6,214 bases of DNA from BS750m-G28 sp035527235 (GTDB lineage: Archaea; Thermoproteota; Bathyarchaeia; TCS64), in contig DATLAV010000126.1 in assembly GCA_035527235.1 (NCBI GenBank), forward strand, positions 1-6,214. The letters are read 5' to 3'. The position numbers and the translations under genes are program-made. This document shows, one piece after another, positions 1 through 4,811 of this stretch. Below the pieces are notes generated by a model. That model did no database searches and was not told the origin of the DNA. It worked only from the letters and a program-made list of their open reading frames with translations. How positions within the stretch are numbered: the first letter of the stretch is position 1; every line of letters starts with the position of its first letter.

Positions 1-303
1 TACTGGAGGGAGCTCCTGCAGCTCTGCTGGCAGTGCCCCTCTGTTAGCGTCGACACCTCGGGCTCCAACCAGTGGATGCGTTGGATGCCGGAACAGTACT
101 CGATGAAGGATCTCTTCAGGAAAGCGATGGAGACCATCGGACCCAAGAGGCTCATCTTCGCCACCGACTCCAGCTACTTCCCCAGGGGCTTCAGCGTCGA
201 GTACCTCCGGGAGCAGCTCAGGGTCTGCTACGACATGGGCCTCGAGCAGGAGAGCATAGAGAAGATATTTCATGGCAACGCTGAGAGGCTCTTAAAGCTC
301 TAG
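1..303 (+). CDS. Amidohydrolase_2-family metal-dependent hydrolase, C-terminal fragment
   Basis: The reading frame is open from the first base of the window to a TAG at 301-303. About 100 residues are visible, and the N-terminal part lies off the left edge. The fragment contains the motif LIFATDSSYFPRGF (residues 51-64 of the fragment), followed by a helical tail ending in HGNAERLLKL. Both are typical of the end of amidohydrolase_2 TIM-barrel enzymes (PF04909; the ACMSD and 2-pyrone-4,6-dicarboxylate lactonase group), where the Asp of the (G/A)TD motif, here at 166-168, is a metal ligand or catalytic base. ATG codons at 76 and 88 are internal, because in-frame coding sequence continues upstream of them. 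The family covers decarboxylases and hydrolases acting on small carboxylated substrates, and the substrate cannot be judged from this fragment. The histidine-rich N-terminal metal site is not visible. Confidence 0.85.
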   Translation, partial: YWRELLQLCWQCPSVSVDTSGSNQWMRWMPEQYSMKDLFRKAMETIGPKRLIFATDSSYFPRGFSVEYLREQLRVCYDMGLEQESIEKIFHGNAERLLKL

Positions 304-310
304 GTTTCCC

Positions 311-330
311 GAGAGGGTTTTTATCCTCTC
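311..330 (+). promoter_or_regulatory. Candidate promoter (TATA-like box) inside a 6-bp inverted repeat
   Basis: Eight bases after the upstream stop codon, GAGAGG (311-316) and its exact complement CCTCTC (325-330) flank the AT-rich spacer GTTTTTAT. TTTTTAT (318-324) is a reasonable archaeal box A. Transcription would then start near 346-350, just before a GAGGT ribosome-binding-like motif at 359-363. The symmetry could be an operator that covers the box. Alternatively, the T run together with the stem could end the upstream transcript. Sequence alone does not separate these readings. Confidence 0.4.
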
Positions 331-358
331 CATTCATTTCTACATCATCCACTTAGAC

Positions 359-477
359 GAGGTTGAGAGAAGACGGAGAACGAGTCACCCCCTGCCCACA
401 CCCTCTACACAGGGTACGTCGAGAGCCCTGACCCCGGCAGCCTTGCGGTCAATCTGTGGGGGGAGATCCCCTTCGCC
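359..477 (+). other. Probable 5' coding extension of the bshC-like gene, without a standard start codon
   Basis: In the frame of the downstream BshC-like gene there is no stop from 367 to the ATG at 478. Codons here end in G or C in about 31 of 37 cases, as in the gene body, so the stretch looks coding. It would encode about 35 residues, including LYTGYVESPDPGSLAVNL. No ATG, GTG or TTG occurs in this frame before 478, and the frame is closed by TGA at 364-366. A Shine-Dalgarno-like GAGGT (359-363) lies 9 nt before an ACG at 373-375. That is where a start would be expected, and a single T-to-C change would turn an ATG into this codon. The real start may be this ACG, or the base may be a sequencing or assembly error. 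Confidence 0.55.
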
Positions 478-2109
478 ATGGGAGGCGCCGTCAAGACCCT
501 TGAGAAGATAAGGGCGATGTACGGGCCCACACCCGACTCCCTAGAGCAGCTCATGAAGGCGATGAAGGCGCACATGAGACGCCTGGGGGTACTCACCTCG
601 GAGGCGGCAGAGAGGATCGACGGCATGGGAGGGGGCGTCGTCGAGACGGGGCAGCAGCCGGTCTGCCTTGGGGGCCCCAGCCTCATCCTGAATAAGATAG
701 CTTACATCAGCAGTCTCTCAGGCATCGCAGAAGGCATCGTCCCCCTGTTCTACGTCGCCGACTACGACGGTGTGCAGCCCGAGCTCCTCAACTCCAGGGT
801 CCCCAGTGAGTCACCCCGGGGGCTTCTCCTCTCCTACCCGTCGGGCCTCGAGTACGAGGGCTCCCCCATCTACGAGCTGCCCGTCCCCTCCGAGGAGTGG
901 CTGAGGAAGACGCTTGAACGCGTCGAGGGCAACTACAAGGGCCTGCTCAGGGACGTCGAGGTCGACGTTCGCGACGAGAAGCTTGAGAAGCTGGCCCACG
1001 TCTTCACCATCATAAGGAGCGCCTACTACTCGACGGAGAATGTCTCCGACCTCTCCACGAAGATCGTAGGAACCCTGGTGAACCTCGAGGCGAATTTAGG
1101 GGTGCCCATCCTCCAGTTCTCGACGCCGGGGACTCGCTGCCTCTTCCAGCCCGGATACGAGCTCCTCCTCGCCGAGCCCGGCAGGAGCCTCTTCATCGAG
1201 GCCTCCAACGAGGCATGCCGCGCCGTCGAGGAGGCTGGATACAGGAGTCAGATCGGCAGCAGGTCCCAGGAGTATGTCCCTTTCTACCTCGAATGTCAGA
1301 ATCCGGGCTGCCACAGGACCCGGATAGAGCTCAACTACGTGAGGGTCGCAGAGTCCACCACCGCCTCCGTCAAGGGCAAGTGCCCCAAGTGTGGCGAGGT
1401 GTACGAATACTCCTTCGACGCCTCCAACCCCGACCTGTCGGAGGTCATCGACTGGATCGCCCCGAGGGTAGACTCCCGCCAGGTGGTGGTCGACTCGGCG
1501 ATGCCGGTCCTCGCCCACATCGGTGGCCCCGGTGAGACCAGCTACTACGCAGAGGTGATACCTGCAGCCAGAGCCTTGGGGCTCCCGTTCCCGACCTTTC
1601 TGAGGTATTCTCGGACGTTTTACGGCACGCCTTGGAACGAGGCCCGCGCCAAAGCTGTCCATGAGCTCGGCCACCGGACCCTCGTCAACGACTCCCTCTT
1701 CAAGGCGCTGGGAGACTGGGTGGTGGCGAGGAACTCCTCTGACTCAGATTCCACGAGGAGGGCCCACGACGAGATCAGGGAGGCGATCGAGTCGACGAGG
1801 GACTCCCTCGTTGGGGTGGTCACTTCACTGGAGTCCGAGATCGATGCCATCAAGGGGAGGCTGAGGGACCCCGCGGAGAGGGTAAGGCTCCTTCAGGAGA
1901 TGAGGGAGAAGCAGGCCTCCCTACGGGACCTAGAGACGTATCTCTCGTCTGCGTTCGGCAGATATGCCCCCGAGCACACGAGCCAGGAGGTCAGCTGGTG
2001 CTGGATCGACCTCGCTACGGTCTCTGGTGTCGGGGACTTGATGGGGGTCTATAATAGGATCTACAGCGAGTTGACTCCCAACTCGTCGATGTTCTACGTG
2101 AACCTGTAA
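478..2109 (+). CDS. bshC: BshC-family protein (bacillithiol synthesis cysteine-adding enzyme homologue) with zinc-ribbon insert
   Basis: The product is 543 residues from the first ATG, and probably about 578 with the upstream extension; Bacillus BshC has about 540. In bacteria BshC joins cysteine to glucosaminyl-malate to finish bacillithiol, in the cytoplasm. Family landmarks appear in order. A glycine-rich GQQ segment followed by GGPSLILNK lies at residues 58-73, matching the GGQQAGL..GP region of BshC. LFYVADYDGVQPEL lies at 90-103, matching the family's VFWIAGEDHD segment. HIGGPGETSYYAEV lies at 347-360, matching the conserved SGPGEIAYWAQL motif. A charged coiled coil at about 425-490 fits the BshC dimerisation helices. 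Unusual is an insert with C273-x4-C278 and C302-x2-C305, which looks like a zinc ribbon. Family membership is clear. Activity as a true BshC in this organism is inferred, and the substrate could be another sugar or acceptor. The gene converges on the DinB-like gene. Confidence 0.85.
   Translation: MGGAVKTLEKIRAMYGPTPDSLEQLMKAMKAHMRRLGVLTSEAAERIDGMGGGVVETGQQPVCLGGPSLILNKIAYISSLSGIAEGIVPLFYVADYDGVQPELLNSRVPSESPRGLLLSYPSGLEYEGSPIYELPVPSEEWLRKTLERVEGNYKGLLRDVEVDVRDEKLEKLAHVFTIIRSAYYSTENVSDLSTKIVGTLVNLEANLGVPILQFSTPGTRCLFQPGYELLLAEPGRSLFIEASNEACRAVEEAGYRSQIGSRSQEYVPFYLECQNPGCHRTRIELNYVRVAESTTASVKGKCPKCGEVYEYSFDASNPDLSEVIDWIAPRVDSRQVVVDSAMPVLAHIGGPGETSYYAEVIPAARALGLPFPTFLRYSRTFYGTPWNEARAKAVHELGHRTLVNDSLFKALGDWVVARNSSDSDSTRRAHDEIREAIESTRDSLVGVVTSLESEIDAIKGRLRDPAERVRLLQEMREKQASLRDLETYLSSAFGRYAPEHTSQEVSWCWIDLATVSGVGDLMGVYNRIYSELTPNSSMFYVNL
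1294..1392 (+). other. Zinc-ribbon-like insertion within the BshC-like protein
   Basis: Residues 273-305 of the protein hold two cysteine pairs, CQNPGC and CPKC, about 23 residues apart. A beta-rich stretch lies between them, as in treble-clef or zinc-ribbon modules. The insertion sits between the nucleotide-binding-like N-terminal half and the GGPGE motif, where known BshC structures have connecting-peptide segments. I do not recall a cysteine ribbon here in Bacillus BshC. A structural zinc site is the simplest reading. Confidence 0.65.
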
Positions 2110-2134
2110 AAAAAGGGTTGAGAGCGCGAACCCT
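2108..2134 (-). terminator. Hairpin plus T7 terminator for the minus-strand gene block
   Basis: Read on the minus strand directly after the DinB-like gene's TAG, the sequence is AGGGTT, a 9-nt loop, then AACCCT (arms at 2129-2134 and 2114-2119), followed at once by seven T (2114-2108). This is a canonical hairpin-and-U-tract layout. A T run alone is usually enough for archaeal termination. The T run overlaps the TAA of the converging bshC-like gene (2107-2109). On the plus strand the same site has no T tract, so it should act in one direction only. Confidence 0.65.
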
Positions 2135-2602
2135 CTAGCTCTTCTCCGCCTGTCTCTTGTAGGTGCCCATCGTGGTAGCGAGCTGCCCCTCGTGGTGAAT
2201 TACCTCGGAGATGAACATCAGCAGGCCGGCGTCCCTCCTCCTCGTACCTCCGAAGAGTGGTATCTCCTCGGCGGCCTTCTCGGGGGTCAGCCCTTCGAGG
2301 CCCTCCAGCAGCATCTTCTTGCCGTTCTCCATGTCGGCCTTGATCTTCTCCAGCTTGTAGCCCTTGTTGTCGACGTAGTCCTCCGGCCAGCCGGGGGGCT
2401 TGTAGTCGGGGTCGCCCTTCATTATCTTAGGGATGTAGACGTTCCACTCCTGGGCCAGGTGGGTCATGATCCATCTGGGGGAGTTGGCCTCGGGGCAGGG
2501 CCTCCAGTCCAGCTCCTTGTCGGTGATGTCCTTCGTGGCCCTGTCTAGCCTTCCGAAGGCGAGGTTCGCGAACTCCTTGATTGTATCTATTCTCTCTGAC
2601 AT
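2135..2602 (-). CDS. DinB/YfiT-like four-helix-bundle metalloprotein
   Basis: This 155-residue protein has DinB superfamily features: an N-terminal helix, a W-x-HLAQEW segment with His48, and a late helix ISEVIHHEGQLATTMG (residues 131-146) matching the family's H-x-x-HHRGQ motif. In the usual alignment the metal ligands are one His near residue 48 and two in the late helix. Here the first late-helix position is Glu133, so the site would be His48, Glu133 and His137. The superfamily includes bacillithiol S-transferases (BstA/YfiT), mycothiol-dependent isomerases and many uncharacterised members. Given the neighbouring BshC homologue, a thiol-dependent transferase is an attractive but unproven role. 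It is the last gene of the minus-strand block, 50 nt after the Nudix gene, and also has its own TATA-like sequence. The ATG at 2600-2602 is preceded only by a weak GAGAAAG. Confidence 0.8.
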   Translation of the reverse strand: MSERIDTIKEFANLAFGRLDRATKDITDKELDWRPCPEANSPRWIMTHLAQEWNVYIPKIMKGDPDYKPPGWPEDYVDNKGYKLEKIKADMENGKKMLLEGLEGLTPEKAAEEIPLFGGTRRRDAGLLMFISEVIHHEGQLATTMGTYKRQAEKS

Positions 2603-2614
2603 ATCTTTCTCAGA

Positions 2615-2648
2615 ACCCGTGTGGGTAAAATATCTATAGTTGTATATA
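2615..2648 (-). promoter_or_regulatory. Candidate promoter and inverted repeat upstream of the DinB-like gene
   Basis: The 50-nt gap before the DinB-like gene contains two TATA-like elements on the minus strand: TATATAC (2648-2642) and CTATAGATATTTTA (2639-2626). The first predicts a start near 2619 and a short leader. The second predicts a nearly leaderless message. ACCC-GTGT-GGGT (2615-2626), a 4-bp inverted repeat, overlaps the predicted start region and could be an operator. The gene may therefore be transcribed on its own as well as by read-through. Confidence 0.45.
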
Positions 2649-2652
2649 ATCC

Positions 2653-3201
2653 TTAGCTAGACGCCGTGCCCCGGTTCAGCCGGAGTGAGGCGAGGACGCC
2701 GACGACCGTCTTCGCGTCCTCGATCGAGTTCTCATCGATCATCCTGTGAACTTCGTCGACGCTGAAGGGCTCAACGCTGATTTCCTCGTCCCACTCGGGG
2801 TCGACGCCGACCTCCACGAGGCCCCTGGCCACGAAGAAGTGGATGATCTCACTGCTGTATCCGGGGGCCATATAGCAGCTGAGGATGGGCTCCATCTTCT
2901 CAGCTCGGAAGCCCGTCTCCTCGATGAGCTCCCTCCTCGCGCAGTCGATGACTGACTCCCCCGGCTCCAAGGTCCCCGCGGGGATCTCTAGGAGTGTCTT
3001 GCCCGCTGCGTAGCGGAACTGCCTAACTAGGACGATCCTCCTGTCGGGCAGGACTGGGACGATGGCGACGGCTCCGGGGTGCCTGACGACGTCCCTCTCC
3101 GTGCGCCTGCCGCTGGGGAGCTCCACCTCGTCCCTGAGGAAGCTGAAGTTTCTCCCCTCGTGGAGCAGCTCGGACTTCACCGTCCTCTCCAAACGGGGCA
3201 C
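2653..3201 (-). CDS. Nudix hydrolase, ADP-ribose pyrophosphatase type
   Basis: The product is 182 residues from a GTG at 3199-3201. A complete Nudix box, G-x5-E-x7-REL-x-EE-x-GF, covers residues 76-98, with Glu91, Glu94 and Glu95 as the metal-binding carboxylates. It is followed by YMAPGYSSE (109-117), the PG-x-x-x-E feature of ADP-ribose pyrophosphatases. The N-terminal HPGAVAIVPVL and VRQFRYAAGKTLLEIPAG segments also fit that subgroup, which splits ADP-ribose into AMP and ribose 5-phosphate in the cytoplasm. The start lies 1 nt after the amidohydrolase stop, so the two genes are co-transcribed and probably translationally coupled. The start is ambiguous. The GTG sits inside GAGGTG, which is itself a strong Shine-Dalgarno sequence 6 nt before an in-frame TTG at 3190-3192. 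Starting there would shorten the protein by three residues. Confidence 0.9.
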   Translation of the reverse strand: MPRLERTVKSELLHEGRNFSFLRDEVELPSGRRTERDVVRHPGAVAIVPVLPDRRIVLVRQFRYAAGKTLLEIPAGTLEPGESVIDCARRELIEETGFRAEKMEPILSCYMAPGYSSEIIHFFVARGLVEVGVDPEWDEEISVEPFSVDEVHRMIDENSIEDAKTVVGVLASLRLNRGTASS

Positions 3202-3202
3202 C

Positions 3203-4636
3203 TCAGTACCTACTCCGGCCCCAGTACCCAGGCGTGTAGTCGATGAGGTGCCTCAGGTCGTTGCGGTCGATGGCGGCATCGATCTCCTCCTGGGCGGCGT
3301 CGAGGACCTCCGCCTCGTCCACCGTATTCACGGCCCTGCCCTCCATGAGCACCTCGCCGTTGACGATGACCGTGTCCACGTCGTTCCCGTTGGCGTAGTA
3401 GGCGACCCTGTCGACAGCCATGTTGAGGGGGTAGATGTGGGGCTTGTAGGCGTCGACGAGGATGACGTCCGCCTTCTTCCCCGGCTCCAATGAGCCCAGC
3501 TCGCCCCCGACCCCCAGGGCACGGGCAGCGTCGATGGTGGCCATCTCCAGCACCTTCCCAGGCGGCAGCACCCGGGAGTCCCTGTAGTGCCTCCTGTGAT
3601 ACCTCATGCACTGGAACATGTGGCGGAACATGTCGAAGCTCCTGTCCGGCGCCGAGGCGTCCGAGCCCAGTATCACGGTGACCCCCGAGTTGAGGAGCTC
3701 GGGCACCGGGCACCTGGCGGTCATGGAGGCGACGGCGCTCGGGTTGTGAACGATCCTAGTGTCGGTCCTCTTGCAGAGTTCGATCTCCTCGTCTGTGAGG
3801 TCCGTCGAGTGGCTGAGGAGGGCGTCGGACCCCAGGAGGTTCAGCTCCTCGTGGGCGAACTTGACGGTGCCCTTCGTGTGGCCGTCCTGGGTGAAGAGCA
3901 CCCCGTGCTTCCTAGAGAGATCTCTCGCAGCCCCAGCCCTATACTTGAGGTCCTCCAGCTCTGAGGGCGTGAACTCCCTCTGCTCCGGGTGGGCCGTCGG
4001 GAACATCATGGAGACCCCGATCCTACCGTCCGCCTCGCCGTTCCAGCGCCGTATCAATGTCTCGCTGGTCTCCAACATCCCCTCGAAGGAGACGTCGTAG
4101 TCCTCCTTGGCGTCCCCCACCCATCGTGAGTACCTCCTGGGGAAGGGCGGCCTCCTAGGCCCCACGGCGAGGAACTCCCTGATGCCGACGTCGCGGACGG
4201 ACTCGAGGTGGCGGTCGCCGTAGACCGGATCATCGGTCCTCATGACGCTGTCCCCGCCCCCAAAGAAGGTGAGGCTGCACGTGACCCCGAACTTGAGGCG
4301 CTCAAGTGCCGTCAGCCTCGCCTCCGCCTCCCAGAAGCCCTCCGTGGAGCCCTCGGCGTAGACCTTGTCGCACGCCTGATACCAGAGCCCGTTATGCATC
4401 CCCAGGCTCTTGATTAGGCCGTGGCCAGCGTGGCTGTGGCCGTCCATGAGGCCGGGCATGACGACCATCTTGGAGGCGTCGATGACTCTGTCCGCTCCGT
4501 AGCGGTCCTCGATCTCCGCGGTCGTGCCGACCCCTAGGATACGGCCTCCCTCTATCGCCAGTGAGCCGTCCTCGATGACCCGCCGCTGAGGGTCCATAGT
4601 GATCACGGTCCCGTGGGAGATGATGAGATCCACCAT
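3203..4636 (-). CDS. COG0402-type amidohydrolase (SsnA/MtaD/chlorohydrolase-like) with altered metal site
   Basis: The 477-residue protein has the full architecture of the cytosine deaminase/MtaD-like amidohydrolases. A small beta-sandwich start (DLIISHGTVITMD) leads to the metal motif MPGLMDGHSHAGH with His67 and His69. The fourth His is His276 (LLSHSTDLTDEE), the metal Asp is Asp326 (LGSDASAPDRSFDMF), and the chain ends with GSLEPGKKADVILVD plus IVNGEVLMEG. Relatives deaminate or dechlorinate purines, adenosine derivatives or triazines in the cytoplasm. Unlike MtaD, the H-x-A-E motif carrying the third His and the catalytic Glu is replaced by QDGHT (Gln250, His253). The substrate pocket after His297 also differs (PSAVASM rather than P-x-S-N). 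The enzyme therefore belongs to a divergent subgroup whose substrate I cannot name. It leads the minus-strand block. The ATG has no Shine-Dalgarno sequence but lies about 35 nt from a TATA-like box, fitting a very short leader. Confidence 0.85.
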   Translation of the reverse strand: MVDLIISHGTVITMDPQRRVIEDGSLAIEGGRILGVGTTAEIEDRYGADRVIDASKMVVMPGLMDGHSHAGHGLIKSLGMHNGLWYQACDKVYAEGSTEGFWEAEARLTALERLKFGVTCSLTFFGGGDSVMRTDDPVYGDRHLESVRDVGIREFLAVGPRRPPFPRRYSRWVGDAKEDYDVSFEGMLETSETLIRRWNGEADGRIGVSMMFPTAHPEQREFTPSELEDLKYRAGAARDLSRKHGVLFTQDGHTKGTVKFAHEELNLLGSDALLSHSTDLTDEEIELCKRTDTRIVHNPSAVASMTARCPVPELLNSGVTVILGSDASAPDRSFDMFRHMFQCMRYHRRHYRDSRVLPPGKVLEMATIDAARALGVGGELGSLEPGKKADVILVDAYKPHIYPLNMAVDRVAYYANGNDVDTVIVNGEVLMEGRAVNTVDEAEVLDAAQEEIDAAIDRNDLRHLIDYTPGYWGRSRY

Positions 4637-4811
4637 ATAATATCGAGAGGATGTCTGCCCCCGGAAGGATAATACTTTTTCCAGCCCGTCAGCAAGCTTC
4701 GGTCAAAAAGATGGGCTCTTCAGAGGGCGAAACGGCGCTGTTTAGTTATCTGTAGCTAATTATAGAACGTAATGAAGGGGCTACCCCGTCCCCCACCAAT
4801 TTATTAAAGTC
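4637..4811. promoter_or_regulatory. Divergent intergenic promoter region
   Basis: This 175-nt region separates the amidohydrolase (-) from the DUF1028 gene (+). On the minus strand GTATTAT (4675-4669), preceded by AAAA, is a box A with TFB-element-like purines. It predicts transcription about 9-12 nt before the amidohydrolase ATG. On the plus strand TTTATTAA (4800-4807) is a good box A for the DUF1028 gene. A second AT-rich stretch, AATTATAG (4759-4766), could be an additional plus-strand box. GGGG-CTA-CCCC (4777-4787) is a short inverted repeat just upstream of the first box. No RNA gene or convincing ORF is visible here. Confidence 0.5.

Noticed and set aside
72..284. A 70-codon plus-strand frame overlapping the first gene
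   Set aside because: It is out of frame with the amidohydrolase end, whose motifs are clear, and its Gln/Arg-rich translation is typical of a shadow frame.
363..432. TTG at 363 as a start for the BshC-like protein
   Set aside because: It is in a different frame and meets a TGA at 429-431.
458..471. G-run hairpin (GGGGA-GA-TCCCC) before the ATG at 478, considered as a translation-control stem
   Set aside because: The stretch looks like in-frame coding sequence of the extended protein, so the symmetry is most likely incidental.
405..686. A minus-strand frame across the BshC-like 5' end
   Set aside because: It is explained by high GC at third codon positions of the sense gene; in fact it supports coding character on the plus strand upstream of 478.
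1096..1674. A 192-codon minus-strand frame inside the BshC-like gene
   Set aside because: It is antisense to conserved BshC motifs, low in complexity and without a recognisable domain or its own promoter.
3587..3964. A 125-codon plus-strand frame opposite the amidohydrolase
   Set aside because: It covers the metal-binding motifs of the real gene on the other strand and shows no protein-family signal of its own.
4772..4807. An 11-codon ORF (MKGLPRPPPIY) ahead of the DUF1028 gene, considered as a leader peptide
   Set aside because: It has no ribosome-binding site, overlaps the box A that probably drives the gene, and is short enough to arise by chance.
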